Shown: positions 25,897 through 34,560, counted from the stretch's first letter. The stretch is 64,000 bases of DNA from Nitrososphaerota archaeon (GCA_028866945.1 JAGWHE010000001.1:1-64000), one strand, 5' to 3'. A program made the numbers and translations. Notes: generated by a model from the letters alone, not told the origin.

Positions 25897-26295
25897 CTAT
25901 CGCCTCAGAGAAGGGTACTTCTCAAGGGAAGCCGACGATCCGATTACCCATACCTCCCAGACGCTCCTCACTCTCATGTCCACCGCTTTCAGCTTCCCCT
26001 GGGGCACCGCAAGGACGCGTCTCATCGACCCCTGCCCCAGCACCTGGGGCTGGAACCACGCGCTCCTCGAGTTCTTTGCCTCCAGCCTCCGCATGTTCGG
26101 ATGTGTCTCGCACTCCACGAGGACCACCTCTTCCCTCCCGCCCTCCGACCTGTAGCCCAGGAGGTCCGGCCGGTACGAGGTCCAGGAGACCCTCCCTGGC
26201 GGATATGGGGGCTCCTCTACCACCCGGTATCCTTCCAACTCGAGTTCCCTCCTGACTACCGACTTCATGGACCTGTGGGTCTCCGACTCTGCCAC
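25897..26295 (-). CDS. Small nuclease-fold-like protein
   Basis: 132 residues, GTG start. SMKSVVRRELELEGYRVVEE, then YRPDLLGYR and EVVLVECETHPN, gives the helix-strand-Asp-strand-Glu-x-Glu order of PD-(D/E)XK folds. The Glu-x-Glu-Thr signature is shared with the protein at 24175, suggesting related domains on both sides of the phosphoribosyltransferase gene. No catalytic Lys is evident. Function unknown. Confidence 0.5.
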   Translation of the reverse strand: MAESETHRSMKSVVRRELELEGYRVVEEPPYPPGRVSWTSYRPDLLGYRSEGGREEVVLVECETHPNMRRLEAKNSRSAWFQPQVLGQGSMRRVLAVPQGKLKAVDMRVRSVWEVWVIGSSASLEKYPSLRR

Positions 26296-26915
26296 ACCTG
26301 TCTTTGTCTGGCCGGAGATTTCACCATTCGCCCTGCGCAGCCGCGGACCGCCTGGCCCCAGGCGAGGGAATCTGTCGCCGCGACGCGATGGTCAACAGAA
26401 AATCTGTTCTTTGTCAGCAATAAGCGCCCAGCCAGGATAACAGCAACTCGAACCAACACGATGGTAGCTCTCTCGCTGTTGGCCCTGCCGATGGCCGGGG
26501 GTGCAGTCCGAGTCGACGCCGGTTACGCGCGAGGTCGGGAATATTCCGGGCTGCCCTCCTGTCCGAGACAGGGTCTTGTGCTCGCCAGAGCCCGGCGTGG
26601 TTCAACGACCGCGCTCCGGGAAGGCTGAGGGGCGCAAGCGAGGGCCGAAACGTAAGAGAATGGAGGTACGCAGGAAGGAGGAGAACCCTTCTCCGACCGA
26701 GCGAGGTGTGGAGCTCCATGCTTAGCACCGGACTCGACCGACGATGGGTTCGAATCACGAATGCGGACCGAAGTCCTGTTATGGTTCGGCGCTCGGTTGC
26801 GACTCGAAGCCGGAACGAAGCGCGGGAGGAGAATCCCGTCGAGACTGACGGGCAGACGAAGACAGCGAGGGGCGGCTTTGCCCTTTAATTACAGCTCCGC
26901 GGTGCCAGATACCAC
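26296..26915. other. 620-bp divergent spacer, structured, no convincing gene
   Basis: No frame in either strand has neighbour-like codon use. Several hairpins are visible: CCTGTC-cga-GACAGG near 26559-26575, CCCGTC-gagact-GACGGG near 26835-26852, and a GGAATATTCC palindrome near 26540. The last 40 bp hold the FKBP promoter (ctttaattac). It could encode a structured RNA, but I found neither RNase P nor SRP motifs, and a decayed gene is also possible. Confidence 0.35.
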
Positions 26916-27248
26916 ATGAGCGCAGTTTCTGCCCAGAACGGAGACACCATCTCCGTGCATTACCTCGGCAAGTTCCCCGGCGGCAAGGTCTTCGACACCA
27001 GCATGAAGGCGGAAGCCGTCAAGGCTGGGCTGTTCAGCCCCGCCCGGGATTACAAGCCCCTCCAGGTCGTCCTCGGCCAGCACCAGGTGATCAGCGGCTT
27101 CGAGGAGGCCCTCGTCGGGATGAAGGTGAATGAGACCAAGGAGATCACCCTCCCCCCTGAGAAGGCCTACGGGAAGACAGGGAGGCATCCGATGGCTGGC
27201 AAGACCCTCCAGTTCAAGCTGCTCGTGACAAACATCAAGCGGCCCTAG
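26916..27248 (+). CDS. FKBP-type peptidyl-prolyl isomerase
   Basis: 110 residues, the short FKBP type. VHYLGKFPGGKVFDTS, VLGQHQVISGFEEALVGMKVNE and ITLPPEKAYG are the three family blocks. Catalytic-pocket aromatic and acidic residues (Tyr in VHYLG, Phe and Asp in VFDTS) are present, but the insert-in-flap chaperone domain of longer archaeal FKBPs is absent. Cytoplasmic foldase. TATA-like box about 27 bp before the ATG. Confidence 0.9.
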   Translation: MSAVSAQNGDTISVHYLGKFPGGKVFDTSMKAEAVKAGLFSPARDYKPLQVVLGQHQVISGFEEALVGMKVNETKEITLPPEKAYGKTGRHPMAGKTLQFKLLVTNIKRP

Positions 27249-27370
27249 CTCACCGGGCGGACGACGGCCGCCGGGAAAGCCGGACCCCCCTGCTCCGTAT
27301 TCGAGTTCCTTGTATATTCGCCTTGACCCCGAACCTATTTACCACCGGACCCCCACCCGGGAGACCGACA

Positions 27371-27652
27371 ATGGCAAAGAGGGCATTCACCATAGACGTA
27401 GGCACCGAGAAGATCCCTGTCGAAGGGCACGCGCACCAGAACGTAGCCGTGAAGTACCTGATGAAGCGGCGGAGGAGCCTGATTTTCACAAAAGACCCGG
27501 CCAAGGTGGAGAAGCTCTTCTCTGAAGTTCCCAAGAAGATAAGCATCATCGGAGCCAACGTGACCAAGACCTACAAGGTGGCTTGGGAGCGGGTCAGCAC
27601 GGGCGAGTTCGCCGGCGCGAGGTTCACCTTCACCCTCGAAGAAGTCCAGTAA
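27371..27652 (+). CDS. Conserved hypothetical small basic protein
   Basis: 93 residues from the ATG at 27371. Predicted alpha/beta, rich in Lys and Arg (KYLMKRRRSLIF), no cysteine, no membrane segment. A TATA-like tract (cctatttacc) lies about 33 bp upstream. No family recognised. The next zinc-ribbon gene begins 36 bp downstream on the same strand and may be co-transcribed. Confidence 0.55.
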   Translation: MAKRAFTIDVGTEKIPVEGHAHQNVAVKYLMKRRRSLIFTKDPAKVEKLFSEVPKKISIIGANVTKTYKVAWERVSTGEFAGARFTFTLEEVQ

Positions 27653-27688
27653 GGCAACTTTTTCTTCCAGCGTTCCCCTCCTGGCGCC

Positions 27689-27883
27689 ATGCCTCGAGGG
27701 TACAGGCGCGACGCCTACAGCGACGCCATAGACAAGGTCAGGTCGGAACATTCCGGCTCGATAAAGCACGCGAACCTCACGGTCGAATGCCCCAGGTGCC
27801 GGACGAAGCAGGTGATCTCGGATACGCCGGGGATGAGGGTCTGCGTCAAGTGCGGCTTCGAGTTCAGGCCCATGGGGCGCTAG
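27689..27883 (+). CDS. Small zinc-ribbon protein
   Basis: 64 residues. One four-cysteine ribbon, CPRC at about 34-37 and CVKCG at about 52-56, preceded by a basic N-terminal tail. Likely nucleic-acid binding. A T-rich stretch (actttttctt) between it and the preceding stop could be a weak terminator or part of a promoter. Confidence 0.65.
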   Translation: MPRGYRRDAYSDAIDKVRSEHSGSIKHANLTVECPRCRTKQVISDTPGMRVCVKCGFEFRPMGR

Positions 27884-27962
27884 CCCCACCTCGTCCTGGT
27901 CCGGGTCCCGCCTCCGCCGTCGCTTCCTGGCCGGCCCTTTCCTTCGGCCGCTGCCCTCGCAA

Positions 27963-28421
27963 TCAGCTTCTGACGGAGAAGAACCCTTGCAGGGGTCTCC
28001 AGTAGTACTCCTGCCACCCTTCGGCGTACCTGTCGGCCTGCTCCGCCGGGACCCTAGAATGTATCATCGTCAACTCGGTCTTCCTCCCCTTCGGCTGCAG
28101 CCTGAGCTCCATCAACGACGGGGGGTATCCCCCTGGCCACTCGGTGGTGGTCCACCAGTGGACGATCTTCCTGCCTCTCACGAGCTCAACATACTCGCCT
28201 TTGATGTAGCCGCTGGAAGCGGTGAACTTTCCTCCCACCTTTGGCGTCCCCGAAGCCTCGTCTCCGGTGAACGCCGCGTGCTTCCTGGGGTCGGTGTAGG
28301 CGTCATAGACTTCTGCCGGGGTGGCGTCGATCATCACTTTCTGCTTGATCGTTTTGAACTTGAAGTCAGACCCGCCAACCTTCCCCCTGGGTCCGCGCCG
28401 CTCCCTTGCGCCTGGTGCCAA
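27963..28421 (-). CDS. AHSA1/SRPBCC-domain protein
   Basis: 152 residues with a TTG start at 28421. VMIDATPAEVYDAYTDPRKHAAFTG and the Trp-rich WWTTTEWPGGYPPSLMEL, then WQEYYWRPLQGFF, are the family blocks of AHSA1-type START-like domains, which bind hydrophobic ligands. The region before the domain is basic and may not all be translated. Co-directional with the small gene just upstream (10-bp gap). Confidence 0.8.
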   Translation of the reverse strand: MAPGARERRGPRGKVGGSDFKFKTIKQKVMIDATPAEVYDAYTDPRKHAAFTGDEASGTPKVGGKFTASSGYIKGEYVELVRGRKIVHWWTTTEWPGGYPPSLMELRLQPKGRKTELTMIHSRVPAEQADRYAEGWQEYYWRPLQGFFSVRS

Positions 28422-28430
28422 GCGTTCTGC

Positions 28431-28649
28431 TCAGCGCTTCTTCCAGGCCTGGGCCCTCTTGCAGAAGTCCTCCGCTTCTTCTGCAGCTCCGTCGCACCGC
28501 TCGTAGTGGGCTACGACCTCCCGCAGCACCTCCTCGATTGGGGTCGGCGCGCCCGGGCACTCGGAGTCGAGCTGAGAGCGAACCTCCATCAGGGGCTTCC
28601 AGACGTCGCTCGGTATCACGACCGGGACGCCCTGCTTGCTCGTGGTCAT
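28431..28649 (-). CDS. Small ribbon-helix-helix-like protein
   Basis: 72 residues. VPVVIPSDVWKPLMEV then TPIEEVLREVVAHYER reads like the strand-helix-helix of RHH proteins, although the spacing is longer than usual. Two cysteines near the C-terminus. The ATG is about 28 bp from a TATA-like agaaatagc box, so it heads a two-gene unit with the AHSA1-type gene. Confidence 0.5.
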   Translation of the reverse strand: MTTSKQGVPVVIPSDVWKPLMEVRSQLDSECPGAPTPIEEVLREVVAHYERCDGAAEEAEDFCKRAQAWKKR

Positions 28650-28693
28650 GGCAGGGGTGGCGTCGCTTTCGCTATTTCTGGGTTAGCACTAAT

Positions 28694-29698
28694 TCACAGT
28701 CCGATGCTGTTGATGACCCCGCCGGAGTTCCCGTCTATGACAAGGACGATCTTGCCGTTCTTGTGATCATAGCGCGCGAACCAGACCGGGGCGTGCAGGA
28801 GCTCCGCCTCTCCCACATCAGACTCGGTGTTCAGCTGCTGTATCATGTGGTGCGCTTCATGCGCCTTCTGCGACTGCAGCTGATCCACCAGGGTCTTGGC
28901 CTGCATCTTCGCGATGTCCTCCCCCACGTCGCCGTTGAGCACCTTCATCCCCTTCACCTTCGCTTCGTCGAAGAGCACCCTGTCCGCGAGGTTGAACTGG
29001 TAGTCCTTGGGCTGGTATTCGGTAAGCGCCTTCAGCCCCACTATGGGGAAGTTGTAGTCGTTGTCCATCTGGTAGGACCTGCGGTTCCCCTGGCCGCCCC
29101 CGATTCCTCCCCCTCCCATCATGGTCCCGAGCATCATTCCTGTCACCAGGCCCCCGCCTCCGAAGCCTCGGTCCCTCCCTCCTCCGATGGCGCCTCCCAT
29201 GATTCCGGCCAACACGGCGGTCGTGGCGATCTGACCCGCCTCCGCAGCCATATCGACGGCGACGAGCGATGTCCTGGCCGACGCCGGGATCAGCCAGTAG
29301 GGCACCATCGCAAGGTTGACCTCCTCCAGCGTGGACGACTCCTGAAGGTGCCTGTGGAGGAGCCCTCTATCCATTAGCCCGTGGATCTCCTTAATGACGT
29401 CGTCCTGCTGGATGATCTTGGCGGGGAGCATGGTGTGCTTGTTGATGCTCTTCCATCCGGCGTTCCCCAACGAGACGCTGCTCCCGCAGTACTCGCAGGT
29501 CACGAACATCTCGCCGAACTTCGGGCTGATGGGAGCTCCGCAGCTGGGGCACTTCAGTGTAGTCGCCCCCGATGGGGCGATCACACTCTGTCCAGGGCTC
29601 GCAGCCGGCTGCGCCGCGGGCTGCCCAATCCTCACACCACACTTGTAGCAGAAACCGGCATCGTCAGGAAGCTGGGCTCCGCACTTTGGGCAAAACAA
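28694..29698 (-). CDS. Double zinc-ribbon protein with Gly-rich membrane segment
   Basis: 334 residues from the TTG at 29698. Two zinc ribbons come first: CPKCG...CYKCG (residues 3-20) and CPSCG...CEYCG (about 50-72). A middle region has a Gly-rich hydrophobic stretch (MGGAIGGG... to MMGGGGIGGG, about 175-210) that could insert in or lie on a membrane. The C-terminal 130 residues are alpha/beta with a final IVLVIDGNSGGV. It is the third gene of a unit with the SPFH gene (10-bp gap). No enzymatic motif. Confidence 0.65.
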   Translation of the reverse strand: MFCPKCGAQLPDDAGFCYKCGVRIGQPAAQPAASPGQSVIAPSGATTLKCPSCGAPISPKFGEMFVTCEYCGSSVSLGNAGWKSINKHTMLPAKIIQQDDVIKEIHGLMDRGLLHRHLQESSTLEEVNLAMVPYWLIPASARTSLVAVDMAAEAGQIATTAVLAGIMGGAIGGGRDRGFGGGGLVTGMMLGTMMGGGGIGGGQGNRRSYQMDNDYNFPIVGLKALTEYQPKDYQFNLADRVLFDEAKVKGMKVLNGDVGEDIAKMQAKTLVDQLQSQKAHEAHHMIQQLNTESDVGEAELLHAPVWFARYDHKNGKIVLVIDGNSGGVINSIGL

Positions 29699-29708
29699 CC
29701 TTCGTCGC

Positions 29709-30791
29709 CTACAGCTTCGCACCGCAGCTATTACAGAATTTCGCTCCGGCGGCCGCCGGGCTCCCGCAGCTGGGGCAGAACTTGCTCCCACCGGCGGGGG
29801 TGGGCGCCCCCTGGGAAGCGGGGAAGTTGAAGCCGCAGTTGGGACAGAACTTCGCAGCCGAGGGGACAAGGCTGGCGCAGTTCGGGCAGCTCTTCGACTG
29901 GGTCGCCTGGCCCATCCCGGCCGCCATCTGCCCCCCTATCACCCCTCCGACCCCGATCCCGGCGCCAAGGCCGGCGAACGTCCCCGCACCTCCGCTGGGG
30001 TTCTTGGCAGCGTCGTCGATCGCCTTGCCCGTCTGGTACTGCATGTAGCTGACCCCGAGCACCTGCATCTCCGACCGGGTGTCGATTGCCTTCTGTACCT
30101 CATCTGGGAGGCTGACGGTCAGCCCCGACAACTTGTTGATCTCGATCCCATACTGCCCGAGGTGGTCCGGCGCGGCCGCGAGCAGCTCCTGCTCGATGTT
30201 CGTGAGATTGGCGGCGAGGTCCGTCACCTTGAGCCCTTGCTGCTTCATCTTGCCGAGGGCGTTGTACACCAGGATCACGAGCTGCTCCTTCAACCTGTCC
30301 TCGACCTCATCGGAGGTCTGGGCGCTGAACGTCCCTACGAACTGGTTGATGTAGAGCTCCGGCGAAGAGATCTTCCATCTGTACTCCCCGAAGACCCGCA
30401 GGTTGACAATCCCGAACGTGGGGTCGGTGAACTGGTACGGCTGCGTGCTCCCGAACTTGCCGTCCATGTATCTCTTCGGGATGTAGTAGACCTCGGCCCA
30501 CTGCGTGACCCCCGTGAAGAACTTCAGTAGCTTCCCGACTATGGGGGCGTTGAAGTCGGTCAGGGCGTACCTGTTGGGCTGGTCAAAGTACGCGAGCGCC
30601 TTTCCGTCCCTGTAGAACACGGCTGTCTCGTCCTCCCTCACCACGATGTTGTCGTTCAGTCTGATCTGACGCGGCGCCTTCCACAGCGCGCTGTTGACCT
30701 TCTGGTCGTCGGGCCAGGCGAAGGTGGTCGAACCGAACACGCTCCCCCCGGTCGCCGGCACTTCAGGGCTGCTCTTCTTTCCGAATACCAT
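29709..30791 (-). CDS. SPFH-domain protein with C-terminal double zinc ribbon
   Basis: 360 residues from the ATG at 30791 (in-frame GTGs lie just upstream). Residues about 35-255 form an SPFH/band-7-like domain of the virion-core/YdjI type, without the usual N-terminal membrane anchor. A Gly-rich hairpin-like segment (about 275-300) precedes two zinc ribbons: CPNCA...CPNCG and CPSCG...CNSCG. SPFH proteins form oligomeric membrane scaffolds. It is flanked by a coiled-coil gene upstream and a zinc-ribbon membrane-type gene downstream in one apparent operon. Confidence 0.8.
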   Translation of the reverse strand: MVFGKKSSPEVPATGGSVFGSTTFAWPDDQKVNSALWKAPRQIRLNDNIVVREDETAVFYRDGKALAYFDQPNRYALTDFNAPIVGKLLKFFTGVTQWAEVYYIPKRYMDGKFGSTQPYQFTDPTFGIVNLRVFGEYRWKISSPELYINQFVGTFSAQTSDEVEDRLKEQLVILVYNALGKMKQQGLKVTDLAANLTNIEQELLAAAPDHLGQYGIEINKLSGLTVSLPDEVQKAIDTRSEMQVLGVSYMQYQTGKAIDDAAKNPSGGAGTFAGLGAGIGVGGVIGGQMAAGMGQATQSKSCPNCASLVPSAAKFCPNCGFNFPASQGAPTPAGGSKFCPSCGSPAAAGAKFCNSCGAKL

Positions 30792-30796
30792 CACAA

Positions 30797-31345
30797 TCAC
30801 TGTCCGAGGGCGATTCCCTCGATGGCTTCCATCCTCTGCGACCACTTCTGCCTTATGTCGGCCACCGTCCTCGCGAATCCGTTGATCGGGCCCTGGATCG
30901 AGTTGGGGGCGGAGCCGTCGTAGATGAGCTTGCCCGGCGACGTGGCATCGTCAAACTGAAACACAGCGCTCACGAACGAATAGTCGTAGTCGTACAGCCT
31001 GTTCAGCTTCGACTCGTTGATCTGAATCGGGGCGACCCAGCCCGCGTACCCCTGGGCGGCGTGCCTCACCTCCCCGCTCAGCGCCTGCACCTGGGAGATC
31101 AGCGAGCCGACGACCGTCAGGTTGGTCAGGTCGTTGCTCGCGGCAACCTGTTTCCTGAGCTGCTGAAGGTTGTCCTTGGCATGGTCCAGCTTGTCGGCGA
31201 CCTGGTTCCTGAGCAGAGAGTCCGACGCCCTGAGGTCTTCCTTCGTCCTGTACCCCCGGAGCCCCGGTATGAGGAGCTCTAGCTTCTTCGCCATGCCCCT
31301 GTTCGCCTCCACCTGCTGCCTGATATCCGGGTTGCCCTGAGACAA
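30797..31345 (-). CDS. Helical protein in SPFH operon
   Basis: 182 residues, mostly helical with a coiled-coil-like section at about 45-75 (VADKLDHAKDNLQQLRKQV). No cysteine, signal or membrane helix. First gene of the three-gene unit; its TGA is 5 bp from the SPFH start. The TATA-like tract at 31375-31388 is about 30 bp upstream. Probably a soluble partner of the SPFH scaffold. Confidence 0.6.
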   Translation of the reverse strand: MSQGNPDIRQQVEANRGMAKKLELLIPGLRGYRTKEDLRASDSLLRNQVADKLDHAKDNLQQLRKQVAASNDLTNLTVVGSLISQVQALSGEVRHAAQGYAGWVAPIQINESKLNRLYDYDYSFVSAVFQFDDATSPGKLIYDGSAPNSIQGPINGFARTVADIRQKWSQRMEAIEGIALGQ

Positions 31346-31374
31346 GCCCTTACGAAATTCGCGGCTCCCTCCAT

Positions 31375-31388
31375 CTAAATAAATATGG
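31375..31388. promoter_or_regulatory. Shared AT-rich promoter element (SPFH operon / DUF72)
   Basis: ctaaataaatatgg is the only AT-rich tract between divergent starts at 31345 and 31405 (60 bp apart) and can be read as a TATA box in either direction at 24-31 bp spacing. Confidence 0.5.
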
Positions 31389-31404
31389 CGAACGTTTACC
31401 GACT

Positions 31405-32229
31405 TTGGGAAGGGCTCGGCTCTCGTTGGACCTTGACAAGCTGAGAATAGGCTGCAGCGGCTGGTCCTACAAGGACTGGGCTGGGATATTCTACCCCAAG
31501 GGCCTGGCCGCCAGGGATTACCTCTCCTACTACTCGAAGGTCTTCAACTGCGTCGAGGTCGACTCGAGCTTCTACAGGGTCCCCAACCAGTTCATGGTCA
31601 ACCAGTGGAGGAACAACACCCCGGCCGACTTCGTCTTCTCCCCGAAGCTCCCGAAGAAGATAACCCACGAGCAGAAGCTCAAAGGGTCAGAGTCGAACTT
31701 GGTATACTTCTACAGCGTCCTGGGCAAGCTCAAGGACAAGCTCGGCCCCATTGCCGTCCAGCTCCCGCCCTCGGTCAAGCTCAGCACTCATCAGGAGACC
31801 ATGAAGGAGTTCATCTCCCAGCTCAGCCCTGAGTTCAAGCACGCCGTAGAGTTCCGGCACAAGTCATGGTTCACCCCGGAGGTCTACTCCATCCTAAGGA
31901 AGAACAACATCGCCATGGTCTGGTCCCTGAACCAGTACGTGGAGACCCCGCCCGAGGTCACGGCCGACTTCATCTACGTCAGGATGGTCGGGGACCGGGA
32001 GATCACCGAATTCACAGGCGTCCAGAAGGACAGGTCGGACGACATGAAACGCTGGGCAGAGTCGGTGAAGGACAACGCGGGCAAGTTCGAGTCCGGCTAC
32101 GTGTTCTTCAACAACCACTTCGCAGGCTTCAGCCCAGAGTCCGCCAACGAGTTCCGCAGGCTCCTGGGACTCATGGAGATGGACTGGAAGACCCAGGGGG
32201 CCCAGCAGCAGACGCTCTTCGGGTCGTAG
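31405..32229 (+). CDS. DUF72 (YecE-like) TIM-barrel protein
   Basis: 274 residues. RIGCSGWSYKDWAGIFYP is the family opening, followed by FNCVEVDSSFYRVP and AVEFRHKSWF and the closing YVFFNNHFAGFSPESA. The family is a TIM barrel of unknown activity. The TTG at 31405 fits the promoter distance; a second TTG at 31426 would remove seven residues. The dinB gene begins 7 bp later, suggesting co-transcription with a translesion polymerase. Confidence 0.9.
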   Translation: MGRARLSLDLDKLRIGCSGWSYKDWAGIFYPKGLAARDYLSYYSKVFNCVEVDSSFYRVPNQFMVNQWRNNTPADFVFSPKLPKKITHEQKLKGSESNLVYFYSVLGKLKDKLGPIAVQLPPSVKLSTHQETMKEFISQLSPEFKHAVEFRHKSWFTPEVYSILRKNNIAMVWSLNQYVETPPEVTADFIYVRMVGDREITEFTGVQKDRSDDMKRWAESVKDNAGKFESGYVFFNNHFAGFSPESANEFRRLLGLMEMDWKTQGAQQQTLFGS

Positions 32230-32236
32230 CTGACAG

Positions 32237-33328
32237 ATGCAGCCCCAGCGCAGGACGATACTTCACGTAGACCTGGACGCCTTCTACGTGTCGGCAGAGG
32301 TGCGGGAGCGCCCGGAGCTGAAGGGGATTCCCGTGGTGGTCGGGGCGGACCCCGAGGGGGGCAAAGGAAGGGGGGTGGTCATCGCCTGCTCCTACGAGGC
32401 GAGGAAGTTCGGCCTCAGGTCCGGGATGCCGATCTCCCAGGCATACAGGATTTGTCCCCAGGCGAAGTACATCCCTCCGAGCTGGGGGCTCTACGAGCGC
32501 ACGTCTGAAGAGGTGATGGCGACCCTCAGGGGGTTCGCGGACAAGTTCGAGCAGGGGAGCATCGACGAGGCCTACCTCGACGTGACGAGCGGGGCCGCTG
32601 ACGAGCAGACGGCGGTCAAGGTCGCGACCGCGGTCAAGTCGGCCGTCAGGCAGAAGCATGGGCTGACCTGCTCGATCGGCATCGGTCCGAACAAGTCCTC
32701 CGCGAAGATAGCGTCCGACAGGAACAAACCCGACGGCATGACCGTAGTGCCCTTCCGGGGCGTCAGGGGTTTCCTATCTCCCCTCCCGGTGGGAGTCGTC
32801 CCCGGCATCGGCAGGAAGACCGGCGACTTCCTTCACGAAAAAGGGATCTCGACCATCGGACAGCTCCAGGCCCTCGACGGCAAGCAGCTGCTGACCTGGT
32901 TCGGAAAGAACGGGGTCTGGCTCTGGGGGGTCATCCACGGAGAGGAGAACGTCGAGGTGAGGCAGCAGGAGATGCCGAAGTCTCTGAGCGTGGAGAGGAC
33001 GTTCAAGGACGACGCCACAGATTTCCGCCTTGTGCGCAAGGAGGCCGCGGACGGGGCGGCCGAGCTGATGAGGAGGGTGAAGTCAGGGGGGTATGCCTAC
33101 CGGGTCGCGGGGATCAAGATCCGTTTCCGTGGCTTCGAGACGCACACCAGGGAGAAGACCCTCGTCAGCCACGTCGACGACGAAGAGCCACTGAAGGAAG
33201 CCGTCGAGGGGCTTCTTGACGAATTCGAGGCGAGCGGGAAACCAGTGCGCCTGATAGGGGTCCGCGTCGCCGATATTCAGCGCTCAGCTTCCGGCCCGTC
33301 CAGGCTGGACGACTGGACTGTGACCTGA
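32237..33328 (+). CDS. dinB: Y-family DNA polymerase IV
   Basis: 363 residues, the usual length for archaeal Dpo4/Dbh. Metal-binding residues are Asp12 (HVDLDAFY) and Asp110-Glu111 (SIDEAYLD). IACSYEARKFGLRSGM is the fingers motif, and the little-finger domain follows at about 245-350. It copies past DNA lesions. There is no clear PCNA-binding C-terminus (it ends LDDWTVT). The last 52 bases overlap the convergent MFS gene. Confidence 0.95.
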   Translation: MQPQRRTILHVDLDAFYVSAEVRERPELKGIPVVVGADPEGGKGRGVVIACSYEARKFGLRSGMPISQAYRICPQAKYIPPSWGLYERTSEEVMATLRGFADKFEQGSIDEAYLDVTSGAADEQTAVKVATAVKSAVRQKHGLTCSIGIGPNKSSAKIASDRNKPDGMTVVPFRGVRGFLSPLPVGVVPGIGRKTGDFLHEKGISTIGQLQALDGKQLLTWFGKNGVWLWGVIHGEENVEVRQQEMPKSLSVERTFKDDATDFRLVRKEAADGAAELMRRVKSGGYAYRVAGIKIRFRGFETHTREKTLVSHVDDEEPLKEAVEGLLDEFEASGKPVRLIGVRVADIQRSASGPSRLDDWTVT

Positions 33329-34533
33329 GGCTTGGCCTCCTCGGGGAGCCTTGCGTCCTTGAACACGAACCAGAACACGCTGATGCCCACCGCGTACAGG
33401 CCGGTGGCGATGTAGAATGGCAGTGCGAGGAGCCCCAGCCCTATGAGGTAGTAGCCCGCAATCTGAGACAGGGAGTTGGGGAGCCTCCACAAGGAGGCGG
33501 TTATCCCAGACGCCATCCCTCTCTCCTCCGGGGAGACGAGCCCCATTATCAGCGACTGGGTGAGTGGGTTGGAGAGGTTCATGAGGAATACCCGCACCAG
33601 GTAGAGCGAAGCCGCCACGGCGAAGGTGGGGGACGACGGTATCGCGAGCATGAATGCCATGGACGAGGCCTGCGTCATCACTGTCGCCTTCACGAGCCCG
33701 AACCTCCTCGCGAGCCTGGGGGACATGAAGACCACCGCCGCTGTAAGGAGGTTCGTCACCCCGAGGACGGGCCCGCTGACCGCGTCAGTCACCGCGTAGG
33801 CCTTGTAGAACCAGAAGCTCATCAGGGGGACGAAAAGTCCGGCGCCCACCGCGATGGCGATGCTGTAGGCGATGTACTTCTTCAGCACGTCCCCGGACTT
33901 GCGGGGGAGGATCCCCTTCCTGACCTGGGAGACGGGGCTCTCGGTTATCTTGAAGAGCAGGGGGGTGATCGAAAGGTTGAGCAGGCCTACCACCACGTAG
34001 AGCACGACGTGGGCCTCCCTCGCATCGAGACCCAGCCCCTGGAGGGCGAGGACGGAGGAGATGATGAACCCCCCCAGGGCCCCTGCCACCCATCCCAAGA
34101 ACGCCAGCAGTGAGAACGCGGCCGTCCTCTTTTGGTCTCCGGCCTTGTCCGCTATCAGCGCGCTCACGGACACGGCGTAGGCAGCCTCGCCGGTGCCCTC
34201 CAGGAACGCTATCACCAGGTAGAGGGCGAAGTTCGTCGTGAGGGCGAAGCCGATCAGGCTCAGGCTGGCGCAAACGTTCCCAAGGAGCAGCATCTTCCTC
34301 CTCCCATGCCTGTCGGCGAGGATCCCGAGGGGGATGCTCAGGGCGACCAGGGTGATCCCCATCGCGGAACCCACCACCCCGGTCAGCGTCGGCGCCAGGC
34401 CCTGGACGTTCGGAAGGAAATACGAGAGGTCGGTATAGATGAACCCTATCGCTACGTTCGGGATGAAGCTGAGGTAGATCAGCAGCTTCGCCTGGTCGGG
34501 GATCCCCCTGTACTCGCTGAACAACCGCGCCAA
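33277..34533 (-). CDS. Major facilitator superfamily transporter
   Basis: 418 residues from the TTG at 34533. Twelve hydrophobic helices with the MFS loop 2-3 motif GILADRHGRRKMLLLG. A longer in-frame start at 34566 overlaps the TATA-like box (34553-34560), so the shorter start is preferred. It is divergent from hyuA across 57 bp and shares its promoter region, so it may import the substrate of the HyuAB enzyme or export its product. No substrate specificity can be read. Confidence 0.88.
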   Translation of the reverse strand: MARLFSEYRGIPDQAKLLIYLSFIPNVAIGFIYTDLSYFLPNVQGLAPTLTGVVGSAMGITLVALSIPLGILADRHGRRKMLLLGNVCASLSLIGFALTTNFALYLVIAFLEGTGEAAYAVSVSALIADKAGDQKRTAAFSLLAFLGWVAGALGGFIISSVLALQGLGLDAREAHVVLYVVVGLLNLSITPLLFKITESPVSQVRKGILPRKSGDVLKKYIAYSIAIAVGAGLFVPLMSFWFYKAYAVTDAVSGPVLGVTNLLTAAVVFMSPRLARRFGLVKATVMTQASSMAFMLAIPSSPTFAVAASLYLVRVFLMNLSNPLTQSLIMGLVSPEERGMASGITASLWRLPNSLSQIAGYYLIGLGLLALPFYIATGLYAVGISVFWFVFKDARLPEEAKPQVTVQSSSLDGPEAER

Positions 34534-34552
34534 GCACCCGGCTCGGAGAATC

Positions 34553-34560
34553 GGTATAAA
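34553..34560. promoter_or_regulatory. Shared TATA-like element (MFS transporter / hyuA)
   Basis: ggtataaa is about 24 bp from the reverse TTG at 34533 and about 33 bp from the forward TTG at 34590. It is the only TATA-like sequence in the divergent gap. Confidence 0.5.

Noticed and set aside
26730-26775. tRNA-like T-loop sequence ggttcgaatc
   Set aside because: The flanking T-stem does not pair and no acceptor or anticodon arm fits.
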